NCBI RefSeq assembly: GCF_016901775.1
Contig: NZ_JACJKW010000009.1
Coordinates: forward strand, 1-64,000
Direction: 5' to 3'
DNA length: 64,000 nucleotides
Origin: Intestinimonas butyriciproducens
Lineage (GTDB): Bacteria > Bacillota > Clostridia > Oscillospirales > Butyricicoccaceae
This document shows positions 24,805 to 33,894 of this stretch, piece by piece. The first letter of the stretch is position 1, and each line of letters begins with the position of its first letter. The notes beneath the pieces are model-generated. The model was not told the DNA's origin and did not search any database. It was given only the letters and a program-made list of their open reading frames with translations. Position numbers and translations under genes: made by a program.

Positions 24805-27468
24805 ATGGATTCGGTTTGTATCGGGATCCTGGCCCATGTGGACGCGGGGAAAACCACTTTGTCGGAAGGAATGCTGTATCAAAGCGGCCAGTTGAAAAGG
24901 CTGGGGCGGGTGGATCACAAGGACGCGTTTCTGGACACCGAGGAACAGGAGCGGCAGCGGGGAATTACCATTTTTTCCAAGCAGGCGGTGCTTCAGCTGG
25001 GGGACAGGCCGGTAACTTTGCTGGATACCCCTGGTCATGTGGATTTTTCCAGTGAAATGGAGCGAGTGCTCAGTGTGCTGGATTATGCCGTGCTGGTCAT
25101 CAGCGGCACCGATGGAGTGCAGAGCCACACCCGCACTCTATGGCGGCTTTTGCGCCGGTATCATATTCCCACATTTTTGTTTATCAATAAAATGGATTTG
25201 CCCGGTACTCACCGGCAAAGCCTGATGGAGCAGCTGCGCCGTCAGTTGGACGGCGGCTGTGTGGACTTTGATCCCCATCGTCCGCCGGAAGAGCTGTGGG
25301 AAGAAGCGGCAGTGTGCGATGAGGACGCAATGGCCGCCTATCTGGACAGCGGTTGTATGGAGACAGAGGATCTGTCCAGCCTGATTGCCCAGCGGAAGCT
25401 GTTTCCCTGTTATTTTGGGTCGGCTCTCCGGCTGCAGGGGGTGACGGAACTTCTGGAAGGGCTGGAGCGGTACACCGCCCCCCGGACCTATGGGCAGGAA
25501 TTGGCCGCCCGGGTTTATAAAATCGGACGGGACCCCCAAGGCGCCCGCCTGACCTATCTGAAAGTGACAGGGGGTACTTTGCGGGTGAAGGCCCTTCTGT
25601 CCGGCAAAGGCCGGGCTGGGGAGGAACCATGGGAAGAGAAAGTGGATCAGATCCGCATTTATTCCGGCGCCCGGTACCGGACCGTAGATCAGGCTACGGC
25701 CGGGACGGTGTGCGCCGTTACCGGGTTGAGCCGCACATGGGCCGGAGAAGGTCTGGGGGTCGAAGCGGGAAGCCCCCTGCCGGTGCTGGAACCGGTGCTC
25801 ACTTACCAGGTGATCCTGCCGCCGGATAAAGACCCCCATACTGCTCTGTCCCAGCTGCGTCAGCTGGAAGAAGAGGATCCCCAGCTTCATCTGGTATGGA
25901 ATGAGCAGCTGCGGCAGATCCACATCCAACTGATGGGACAGGTGCAGCTGGAAATTCTGCAGAAGGTCATCGCTCAGCGTTTTTCTATGGAAGTGTCTTT
26001 CGGTCAGGGGAACATCGTATACAAAGAGACCATCGCAAACAAAGTGGAAGGAGTAGGACATTACGAGCCTCTGCGCCACTACGCCGAAGTCCATCTGATT
26101 CTGGAGCCGGGAGAGCGGGGCAGCGGCCTTTGTTTCGATGTCCAGTGCCCGGAAGAGGTGCTGGAGCGTTCCTGGCAGCGGCTGGTGCTCAGCCACCTGG
26201 AGGAAAAGACCCATCTGGGAGTGCTCACCGGCTCCCCCATTACCGATATGAAAATCACCCTGGTGGGAGGTCGGGCCCATGAAAAGCACACCGAAGGGGG
26301 CGATTTCCGTCAGGCAACCTATCGGGCGGTGCGGCAAGGGTTGATGCAGGCCGAAAGCGTGCTGCTGGAGCCTTGGTATGATCTGCGGCTGGAGCTGCCT
26401 CCCGGATCTGTGGGACGGGCCATGGCCGATATCCAGCGGATGGGCGGCGTGGTGTCGCCGCCGGAAAATCAGGGAGAAGAAGCCGTGCTTACCGGCCGGG
26501 CGCCGGTATCGGCCTTGGGGGATTACGCCGCCCAGGTGACGGCTTACACCAAAGGCCAGGGCCGCCTGTCTTTGGCATTGGGGGGATATGCTCCCTGCCA
26601 CGATCAGCAGCAGGTGGTGGAGCAGATGGGTTACGATCCACAGAGGGATCTGGAAAACAGCCCGGATTCGGTGTTCTGTGCCCACGGAGCAGGGTTTGCC
26701 GTCAAATGGGATCAGGTACCGGAATATATGCACCTGCCCTCTTTTTTGGAAAAGAAGCGGGAGGAAACCGTAGAAGCAATTCCCGCCGCTCCGGCGGTTT
26801 CCCGGTATACCGGCTCTTTGGAAGAGGACAAAGAGCTGATGGCCATCTATGAGCGGACCTACGGGCCCATTCGCCGCCGGGATTTCGAAAGCCGGGCCAA
26901 AAAGCCGCCGGAGAAGTCAGAGCAGCCAGAGGAAGAAAAGCCAGCCATGCGGCAGACCCTTTCCGGTCCAGGGCTTTCCCGCCGGGAGGAATATCTGCTG
27001 GTGGACGGCTACAACATCATTTTTGCCTGGGACGAGCTGAAGACCATCGCCCAAAAGAGCATGGACACCGCACGGCAGATCCTGATGGATATCCTCAGCA
27101 ATTACCAGGGCTACCGGGGAAACCATGTGATATTGGTTTTTGACGCCTATAAAGTGCCGGGGAATCTGGGAAGTGTCAGCCGGTATCATAACATCCATGT
27201 GGTCTATACCAAGGAAGCGGAGACGGCAGACAGCTATATTGAAAAAACCACCTATTCCATCGCCCGGCACCACAAGGTGCAGGTGGCCACTTCGGACAAC
27301 CTGGAGCAGGTGATCATTCTGGGTCATGGTGCGCTGCGCATTTCCGCTGCTGAACTGCGCGCCCAGGTGGGACAAGTGAAGCAGCAGATCGACCAGATTC
27401 TGGAGGAGAGCCGCCGGGGAAAGAATCAGGCCCTGGGGCATGCTTTGGAAAAGGCCAGGGAAAAATAG
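24805..27468 (+). CDS. TetM/EF-G-like translational GTPase fused to a YacP/Rae1-like NYN domain
   Basis: This 887-residue fusion has G1 AHVDAGKTTL, G2 QRGITI, G3 DTPGHVDFSSE, G4 NKMD and a G5-like FGSAL, then domains II to V as in TetM/EF-G up to about residue 645. The domain IV part includes QGNIVYKETI. A charged linker (about 690-725) follows. From residue ~728 a NYN (PIN-like) nuclease domain has LLVDGYNIIFAW, LVFDAYKV, TADSYIEKTT and VATSDNLEQ, which hold the acidic residues of YacP/Rae1. Rae1 of Bacillus cuts mRNA in the ribosomal A site; TetM/EF-G domain IV enters the same site. The fusion suggests a GTPase-targeted ribosome-bound nuclease; this is inference. Tetracycline protection is possible but unproven. 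Confidence 0.85.
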   Translation: MDSVCIGILAHVDAGKTTLSEGMLYQSGQLKRLGRVDHKDAFLDTEEQERQRGITIFSKQAVLQLGDRPVTLLDTPGHVDFSSEMERVLSVLDYAVLVISGTDGVQSHTRTLWRLLRRYHIPTFLFINKMDLPGTHRQSLMEQLRRQLDGGCVDFDPHRPPEELWEEAAVCDEDAMAAYLDSGCMETEDLSSLIAQRKLFPCYFGSALRLQGVTELLEGLERYTAPRTYGQELAARVYKIGRDPQGARLTYLKVTGGTLRVKALLSGKGRAGEEPWEEKVDQIRIYSGARYRTVDQATAGTVCAVTGLSRTWAGEGLGVEAGSPLPVLEPVLTYQVILPPDKDPHTALSQLRQLEEEDPQLHLVWNEQLRQIHIQLMGQVQLEILQKVIAQRFSMEVSFGQGNIVYKETIANKVEGVGHYEPLRHYAEVHLILEPGERGSGLCFDVQCPEEVLERSWQRLVLSHLEEKTHLGVLTGSPITDMKITLVGGRAHEKHTEGGDFRQATYRAVRQGLMQAESVLLEPWYDLRLELPPGSVGRAMADIQRMGGVVSPPENQGEEAVLTGRAPVSALGDYAAQVTAYTKGQGRLSLALGGYAPCHDQQQVVEQMGYDPQRDLENSPDSVFCAHGAGFAVKWDQVPEYMHLPSFLEKKREETVEAIPAAPAVSRYTGSLEEDKELMAIYERTYGPIRRRDFESRAKKPPEKSEQPEEEKPAMRQTLSGPGLSRREEYLLVDGYNIIFAWDELKTIAQKSMDTARQILMDILSNYQGYRGNHVILVFDAYKVPGNLGSVSRYHNIHVVYTKEAETADSYIEKTTYSIARHHKVQVATSDNLEQVIILGHGALRISAAELRAQVGQVKQQIDQILEESRRGKNQALGHALEKAREK

Positions 27469-27477
27469 AAGAGATAG

Positions 27478-27601
27478 AAAAGCCGCCCCAAAAGGCGGCT
27501 TTTCAGATTGTCGATAAACCGATGTGGCCAGAGGAAAGGGGTTTCTTTACCTCTTATTGATTCGCAAAAACTCGAAAAAGCCGCCCCAAAAGGCGGCTTT
27601 T
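27478..27601 (+). repeat. Structured terminator-flanked repeat, copy D (internally deleted)
   Basis: A 26-bp hairpin (AAAAGCCGCCCC... symmetrical) at 27478-27503 is repeated exactly at 27576-27601. The 72 bp between begin CAGATTGTCG, as in copy B (CAGACTGTCG), and run to ATTCGCAAAAACTCGA. There the part before H1 joins directly to the part before H3, so H1 and H2 are missing. The junction falls on the GCAAAAA that occurs at both sites in the full copies, as expected for a deletion between short direct repeats. Either hairpin can end the upstream GTPase-NYN gene and the convergent small gene. Confidence 0.8.
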
Positions 27602-27606
27602 TTCTT

Positions 27607-27816
27607 TTACAGTTCAAAATCTTCCTTGGTGAATTTTTTCTGGGAAGGGTTTGCAGGGGGGCGGGGGATGCGGCGCAATGGATCGTAGCGGTAATGGCGG
27701 CAGCAGAAATCAAAATCCACCGGGCCTTTCAGACTGCAAAGCACCAGCCGGTCATCCAGATCGGAGGAGTGCTCGCAAAAGGCGCAGCAGCGCTTAATCT
27801 CAGGGTCAAAAAGCAT
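27607..27816 (-). CDS. Small cysteine-rich protein (zinc-ribbon-like)
   Basis: This 69-residue protein has Cys at CCAFC, LCS and FCC positions in its first 40 residues, a likely metal site, and a basic Pro-rich tail (RRIPRPPANPSQKKF). Similar short proteins appear common in this group of bacteria, with no known role. GGAAGGAGG precedes the ATG at 27816. Its promoter lies inside the end of ylbJ, so it may be made both with ylbJ and alone. Confidence 0.65.
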   Translation of the reverse strand: MLFDPEIKRCCAFCEHSSDLDDRLVLCSLKGPVDFDFCCRHYRYDPLRRIPRPPANPSQKKFTKEDFEL

Positions 27817-27846
27817 AGGCTTTTCCTCCTTCCGGTTTGTGTTATC

Positions 27847-29025
27847 CTACCCTGTCTTTTTTCTATTATACCGGCTTATGAGGGGTGTGACAATGGTTTT
27901 TCCCCATTTTCCTTTTCCCAGGCGGGTGAGAAACCAGAGGATCAGGCAAAGCAGGCTGGAAAAGAGAAAAATGGACAGGGGAGACAGGGAAGCGGGACCG
28001 GTCTGGAAGAGCAGACCGCCGGCTGCGGCAGTCTGGGCCGGAAGGCGCAGGGCGATAAAATAGGTAAACAGAGCAGACAGCACGCCATGGGTCATTTTCC
28101 CCAGAAAATAGGGGACGGCAGAAAGACCGCTGCTGGTCAAAAAAGACAGAGACTGGAAATGGACGCTGAGACCGCCGAAAGCCAGGAGAAAAGCGGCGGC
28201 AGAAAGGCGAAGGGGCAAGGCACCGGTCACTTCCGAAAGCCCCCAGATGCCGGTGGTCATTTCCAGGCACCCGGACAGAACCGGCGCGGCAAAATCCTGG
28301 GAGACTCCCAGTCTTTCCAATAGCGAGAGAAGAAATCCGGTGATACCCATCTGTTCCAGCAGGCCGATGCACAAACCGAAAAAGAGGACAAAGGCGCACA
28401 CATTGAGCAAAGAGGACATGGATGAGGTGACGCTTTCCACCAATGCGTGGCTGAAGGGCATGGATTTTTCTGAGGAAAGGGGAGAAAGACGGCGGGGAGA
28501 GGAAGAACCATAAAAGCGGAAAATCAGGCCGGTGCAAAGGCTGGCCGCCACATGGCATCCCCAGAGCACAAGTCCGGCCTGGAGACTGTGGAAAACGGCC
28601 AGGCCCGCCACGCCCAGGATGAATGCCGGGCCGCAGTTGTTGCAAAATGCCAGAAGACGCTGGGTTTCCTCCCGGGAGCACAGTTTTTGTTCATAAAGGG
28701 CACAGGCGGTTTTGGCTCCCACAGGGTATCCACCCAGCAGTCCCAGGGCAAACACCGGGGCGCAGACGCCGGGAAGACGAAAGAGAACTTTCACCGGTTT
28801 TTCCAGCAGCCGCCCGCATTTGGCGGCAGCACCGGTGCGCACCATCAGCCCGGAAAATACGAAAAAGGGAAACAGGGAAGGAATGAGCACCTGGGCACAA
28901 AGAGAAAGCCCCTGGCGCAGGCTTTCCGAGGCCTCCCGGCCATAGCGCAAAAGGCCATAGGCAAAGAGGCACAGTCCCACATCGGGGAGAATGGAAAGAA
29001 GGGGGGAAAGAAGATTTTTTTTCAT
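27847..29025 (-). CDS. ylbJ: Sporulation integral membrane protein YlbJ
   Basis: This 392-residue protein has about nine hydrophobic spans and the nucleoside-recognition/gate-type motif FVFSGLMVRTG and LGGYPVGAKTACALYE near residues 60-120, with the FCNNCGPAFILG segment characteristic of YlbJ. In Bacillus ylbJ is made in the mother cell under sigma-E and is needed for spore cortex formation. The ATG at 29025 has GAGGTGA upstream. It is divergent from yqfC-yqfD, also sigma-E genes in Bacillus, so the 100-bp interval 29026-29124 probably holds paired mother-cell promoters, though I could not place them firmly. Confidence 0.9.
   Translation of the reverse strand: MKKNLLSPLLSILPDVGLCLFAYGLLRYGREASESLRQGLSLCAQVLIPSLFPFFVFSGLMVRTGAAAKCGRLLEKPVKVLFRLPGVCAPVFALGLLGGYPVGAKTACALYEQKLCSREETQRLLAFCNNCGPAFILGVAGLAVFHSLQAGLVLWGCHVAASLCTGLIFRFYGSSSPRRLSPLSSEKSMPFSHALVESVTSSMSSLLNVCAFVLFFGLCIGLLEQMGITGFLLSLLERLGVSQDFAAPVLSGCLEMTTGIWGLSEVTGALPLRLSAAAFLLAFGGLSVHFQSLSFLTSSGLSAVPYFLGKMTHGVLSALFTYFIALRLPAQTAAAGGLLFQTGPASLSPLSIFLFSSLLCLILWFLTRLGKGKWGKTIVTPLISRYNRKKTG
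27865..27893 (-). promoter_or_regulatory. Promoter of the small Cys-rich gene, inside ylbJ
   Basis: TTGTCA (27888-27893), 17 bases, TATAAT (27865-27870) on the minus strand, within the last codons of ylbJ. Confidence 0.65.
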
Positions 29026-29124
29026 ATCGGCTTCACCTCGCTGAGATATATGAAGGGGACAGGCAAAAATAGCACCTTTGGAGCATAGGAATAGGTGGCA
29101 GATAAACAAAAGCGGGGTGAATGG

Positions 29125-29436
29125 ATGAAAAAGAAAAAATGGAAAAAGCCCCGGCCACGGCAGGAGAGCTTGCGGGAGTGCCTGGCCCGTGCAGCGGAAG
29201 AGCTGGAGCTGTCCGCTTCGACGGTGCTGGATATTCCGGAACTGGAATGCAGTCCACGGGAGGTGCTGCTGGAGCGCCACCATGGGGTGCTGGAATACAC
29301 CGATGAGCGCATCCGGGTGGCAGCCCGGGATGTGACGGTGGAGATCCGGGGCATGGAACTGCGTCTGGGGGCTATGAGCCAGGGGGCGCTGCACATCCGG
29401 GGCCAGGTGGCCGCGGTGGAATTTATCCGATCGTGA
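29125..29436 (+). CDS. yqfC: Sporulation protein YqfC
   Basis: This 103-residue protein starts with a very basic stretch (KKKKWKKPRPRQ). An ELELSASTVLDIPELEC segment and the repetitive beta-type LEYTDERIRVAARDVTVEIRG part typical of the YabP/YqfC family follow. Family members are mother-cell proteins of the forming spore. The ATG at 29125 has GGGGTGA upstream. It is followed 10 bp later by yqfD, the conserved Firmicute order. Confidence 0.88.
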   Translation: MKKKKWKKPRPRQESLRECLARAAEELELSASTVLDIPELECSPREVLLERHHGVLEYTDERIRVAARDVTVEIRGMELRLGAMSQGALHIRGQVAAVEFIRS

Positions 29437-29446
29437 GGGATGACTG

Positions 29447-30653
29447 ATGCTTCTTGGGCTGATCAATTATGTGCGGGGCTGGGTACGGGTGGAGATCCGG
29501 GGAGCGGCCATTGAACGCTTCCTCAATCTCTGCGCTCAGAATGATATCGCCTTCTGGGATGTGCGCCGTCTGGCCCCCGATGTGGTGCAGGCCACCGTAC
29601 ACATCCAGGGATTCCGGCAGCTGCGCCATTTCACCCGGCGGATGATGTGTTCGGTGCACATCGTCAAAAAGAGGGGTGTGCCTTTTTACACCCATCGCTT
29701 GCTGCCCCGGGTGGCCTTGTGGGGCGGCGCTTTGGTGTGTGCCGGGGCTCTTTTGGCGGCTACCCGGTTTTTGTGGGTGGTGGATGTGACCGGCTGTGAT
29801 CACACTCTCCAGGCCGAAGCTCTGCGTCTGGCCGAGGAAGCCGGTTTGCGTCCCGGCGTGGGGAAAAACAAGGTGGACAGCGAAGAAGTACGCAGCTATA
29901 TCATGACAAACAGCGACAATTTTTCTTTTGTGGCGGTAAATATCAATGGAAGTCAGGCCCAGATTTTGGCCTATGGGCGGAAGGAGACACCGGAGATGGT
30001 GCCGGTGGATGAACCCTGCGATGTGGTGGCCGACAAGGACGGGATCATCGAGAGCATCCAGATCAAGGCCGGATTGGGAATGAAACAGGCGGGGGATACT
30101 GTGGTGCAGGGGGATATCCTGGTCACCGGCACCATGGTCAGCGCCCTGGAGGAAGTGTATGAGGTTCACGCAATGGCCGATGTGACGCTGCGCACCTGGC
30201 ACACTCTGGAGCAGGTGATGCCTACAACGGTGCAGACAAAGGTACCCACCGGACGGGAAAAGGTGCGCCGTTTTCTGGTGATCGGCTCCCGGCGCATTCA
30301 GCTTTCTTTCGTTGAAAAGGAGCCTTTCCCGTGTTATGATATCATTATGGAAGAAAAGCAGCTGAAACTCACCGAAAACACCCCTCTTCCGGTGAAGCTG
30401 GTCACCGAGCGGTATGTGGAGTATACCCCAAAGGACTATGTTGTCACGCAGGAGACGGCGGAAAAGGTGATGGAGCAGCGCCTGGAGGAGTTATTGGAGC
30501 TGACCTTGCCGGAGGCCCAGGTGGAAAGCCGCCAGTTCCAATGCCAATATGAAGTCCCCTTTGCCCGGAGTTCTTTACAGGTGGAGTGCCGGGAGCAGGC
30601 GGGCGTTTTGCAGGAAGTATCGGGCATTTCCCGAAAAACAACGGAGGAAGGCA

Positions 30654-30661
<8 letters not shown>
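29447..30661 (+). CDS. yqfD: Sporulation protein YqfD
   Basis: This 404-residue protein has the YqfD layout: an N-terminal cytoplasmic part (YVRGWVRVEIRGAAIERFLNLC), one membrane span near residues 90-110 and a long outer part with the FVAVNINGSQAQI segment and a C-terminal EYTPKDYVVTQETAEKVMEQRL. In Bacillus it belongs to the sigma-E regulon. GAGG lies 10 bp ahead of the ATG. Its end overlaps the phoH start by 8 bp, so the three genes yqfC-yqfD-phoH are coupled. Confidence 0.9.
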
Positions 30662-31658
<997 letters not shown>

Positions 31659-31660
31659 GA

Positions 31661-31695
31661 AAAAAGGGAAAGCGCAATCTGCGCTTTCCCTTTTG
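31661..31695. terminator. Bidirectional terminator after phoH
   Basis: AAAAGGGAAAGCGCA and its complement around an ATC loop, with T residues on both strands; shared with the convergent DUF2812 gene. Confidence 0.88.
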
Positions 31696-31702
31696 ATTTT
31701 TG

Positions 31703-32914
31703 TTACCAGTTCAGGCTTTGGGCGAAAATAGGGGCCCATTCCGCCAAGGGCATGGTGTAACTGGGGGAAGTCTGGTAGAAGGACACTTTCAGCACGGTTT
31801 CTCCTTTCACCATCACCAGAGTGGGGAAAATGGCGGTGTAGCCTGTGACCGAGTCCACTCCCAATTCTGCGGCTGAGGGGGTGGAGAGGGCTTGGTAGTG
31901 GGAGGGGCCTTTTTTGTCATACCATTGCAGTTCTTTGGCCAGGAGCCGGGCCAGAAGCGGGGAAACGGTGTGATAATATTCCACATTGATGCCGCCCTGA
32001 AGGGTTTTTTCTTCATTTTTTACCGTTCCTGTCTGGCCAAATTCAATAAAGGAAGGGGCCAGCCAGGAAGAGCGGAGGGTGACTTCATTGCCAAAGCCCA
32101 TATCTCTCAAGGTGAACTGACCCTGGGGCAGCAGGTCGGCCATGGTGGCAAAGGGCACGGGCTCTTTAAAATCCGCAAGGGACACGGTATCCGCTTTGTC
32201 GGTATCCCGCTGCCAGGCCGTCAGCACCAATCCGATCCACACAGCCAGCAGGGTAAGAAAAACACCTTTTGCGGCAAAATGCCGCCGGGCGGATTTTTTC
32301 CAGTCCTTGTGGTAGTTTGCGGGCAGGCCCTCTTGCAAACGGCGGCTCAGCTTCCGCAGATGGAAAAATTCCCGCAAGGGAGAAAAAATCGTCCACAGGA
32401 TCAGCAGATGGCCCAGAAGGAAAATGGGAGCGCCCAGGTGAATGGCCCCTCGGAGAATGCCCCCTTTCATGGAGAAAAGGGGATAGATGACCAGCCAGAA
32501 AAATGTGGGAAACAGAGTCTGGCGCTGGCGGCGGCGCACCTTTTCCAAGGCCAGGGCCTGGACCTGGGGATCGGTGTTCAATTCAGCGGCCTGGGGGTCG
32601 TCGGTGGCAAAGATATAGAAATCTCCCCGGCTGGCGATATACTCCCATCCGGCCAGGCGGCTCAGTTCTTCCGCCTCTTCATCGGGGCGGTCCTGATCGG
32701 AAAACAGGCCGGTGGGGTGAGGGGCGGCTTCCAGACGGTAACGGCGCTGTTTTCCCTCTCCCCGGCGGAAGGAGGCAAAACCAAAGAGAAAGCCGTCTTT
32801 TTCCAGAAACAGACCTTCTTCCGCCAGATCGGAAAGCCAGCTTTCGGTGCCTTCGATGTCATAGGCCGGACAAGGGGGCAGACGGTATGCGGTAGAGCGT
32901 GGGCTTCTTTTCAT
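31703..32914 (-). CDS. DUF2812 domain membrane protein
   Basis: This 403-residue protein starts with a DUF2812-like domain (YDIEGTESWLSDLAEEGLFLEKDGFLFGFASF and LAGWEYIASRGDFYIFATDD), then has two or three membrane spans (about 137-190 and 215-235) and a C-terminal outer domain of about 165 residues. DUF2812 genes are usually paired with PadR regulators and their job is unknown. Here the ATG at 32914 overlaps the padR stop by ATGA. AAGGAGG lies 10 bp upstream. Confidence 0.8.
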   Translation of the reverse strand: MKRSPRSTAYRLPPCPAYDIEGTESWLSDLAEEGLFLEKDGFLFGFASFRRGEGKQRRYRLEAAPHPTGLFSDQDRPDEEAEELSRLAGWEYIASRGDFYIFATDDPQAAELNTDPQVQALALEKVRRRQRQTLFPTFFWLVIYPLFSMKGGILRGAIHLGAPIFLLGHLLILWTIFSPLREFFHLRKLSRRLQEGLPANYHKDWKKSARRHFAAKGVFLTLLAVWIGLVLTAWQRDTDKADTVSLADFKEPVPFATMADLLPQGQFTLRDMGFGNEVTLRSSWLAPSFIEFGQTGTVKNEEKTLQGGINVEYYHTVSPLLARLLAKELQWYDKKGPSHYQALSTPSAAELGVDSVTGYTAIFPTLVMVKGETVLKVSFYQTSPSYTMPLAEWAPIFAQSLNW

Positions 32915-33231
32915 GGCAGAAAACCTCCTTCGCTTTGGGCATCTGCCAGGCAGCGGCGCAGCCGCTCCACTTCCTCCAGATAGGCCGCACGGCCTTTGGG
33001 GGTGATCCGGTAGGTGCGCTTGCGTCCTTCCACCTGGCTGGGAGAGAGATACCCTTCTTTTTCAAACTTGGCCAGCAGAGTGTACAGGGTGGCCGGTCCC
33101 AAGCGGAAGCGGCCGCCGGTCTTTTCTTCCACAAAGGCCGCCACTTCCGCCCCGCATTTTTCCTCCCGCCAAAAGGCCATGAGCACATAAAACATGGACT
33201 CGGTGAGAATCTCCAGGGACTTTTTCGGCAT
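32911..33231 (-). CDS. PadR-family transcriptional repressor
   Basis: This 106-residue protein has the PadR winged helix: ILTESMFYVLMAFWREEKCGAEV, LGPATLYTLLAKFEKEGYLS and KRTYRITPKGRAAYLEEVERL, with a short C-terminal dimer helix. It should repress itself and the following DUF2812 gene from the 30-bp palindrome directly upstream. AGGAGGTGAGCCC precedes the ATG at 33231. Confidence 0.9.
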   Translation of the reverse strand: MPKKSLEILTESMFYVLMAFWREEKCGAEVAAFVEEKTGGRFRLGPATLYTLLAKFEKEGYLSPSQVEGRKRTYRITPKGRAAYLEEVERLRRCLADAQSEGGFLP

Positions 33232-33245
33232 GGGCTCACCTCCTG

Positions 33246-33275
33246 ATATCGTCAAACGATATCGTTTGACGATAT
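33246..33275. promoter_or_regulatory. PadR operator: two overlapping palindromes
   Basis: A 30-bp perfect palindrome is made of two 17-bp palindromes, ATATCGT-CAA-ACGATAT (33246-33262) and ATATCGT-TTG-ACGATAT (33259-33275), that share their ATAT. It directly abuts the -10 and lies 15 bp before the padR start. Confidence 0.75.
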
Positions 33276-33302
33276 TATAATATTTGGGGATGGTTCTGTC
33301 AA
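33274..33302 (-). promoter_or_regulatory. Full-consensus promoter of padR-DUF2812
   Basis: On the minus strand TTGACA (33297-33302), 17 bases, TATAAT (33274-33279), a perfect sigma-A promoter whose -10 touches the operator. Confidence 0.85.
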
Positions 33303-33315
33303 TATGGGGGCCGGA

Positions 33316-33344
33316 TTGTAATTTTTGGGGAAAGGGAGTATAAT
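33316..33344 (+). promoter_or_regulatory. Promoter of ybeY-era
   Basis: TTGTAA (33316-33321), 17 bases, TATAAT (33339-33344). Confidence 0.75.
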
Positions 33345-33381
33345 AAAACCATATGTGCACCAGAGAAAGGAAGTGAGGCCG

Positions 33382-33894
33382 GTGAGCAGTCTCAAGATCC
33401 GCTTTTCCGGGGACAAGGAGTGCCGGGACAAACAGGCCGAGGAACTGATGAAAAAAAGCTCCCGGGCGGCGCTGAAGAAGGTGGCCCCCGATTGGCATTG
33501 TTCGGTGGATATCACTCTGACCAATGATGAGGGCATCTGCCAGATCAACGGGGAGTACCGGGACAAGCCGGTGCCCACCGACATTTTGTCCTTTCCCCTG
33601 CTGGATATGGTCAATGGGGAATATGAGGGCGATCTGGAAATGGAAGTGGACCCGGATACCGGCCTGGTGCCTTTGGGAGATATGATTCTGTCGGTGGAGC
33701 GGGCCCGGGCCCAGGCGGAGGAATATGGCCATTCCTTTGACCGGGAATGTGCTTATCTCACCGTTCACTCCATGCTCCACCTGCTGGGGTATGACCATGA
33801 GCGGGAGGAAGAGGATCGGCGTCTTATGCGGAATCTGGAAGAAGAGATCATGCAGGAGCTGGGGCTTCTGCGGGAGACAGGAGAGAATCTATGA
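33382..33894 (+). CDS. ybeY: Endoribonuclease YbeY
   Basis: This 170-residue protein has the zinc motif HSMLHLLGYDHE (H-x3-H-x5-H) near residues 133-144 and the upstream DKPVPTDILSFPLLD segment of the family. YbeY acts in 16S rRNA 3'-end maturation and ribosome quality control. A GTG at 33382 is the chosen start because GGAAGTGAGG lies just upstream. The stop overlaps the era start by ATGA. Confidence 0.95.
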   Translation: MSSLKIRFSGDKECRDKQAEELMKKSSRAALKKVAPDWHCSVDITLTNDEGICQINGEYRDKPVPTDILSFPLLDMVNGEYEGDLEMEVDPDTGLVPLGDMILSVERARAQAEEYGHSFDRECAYLTVHSMLHLLGYDHEREEEDRRLMRNLEEEIMQELGLLRETGENL

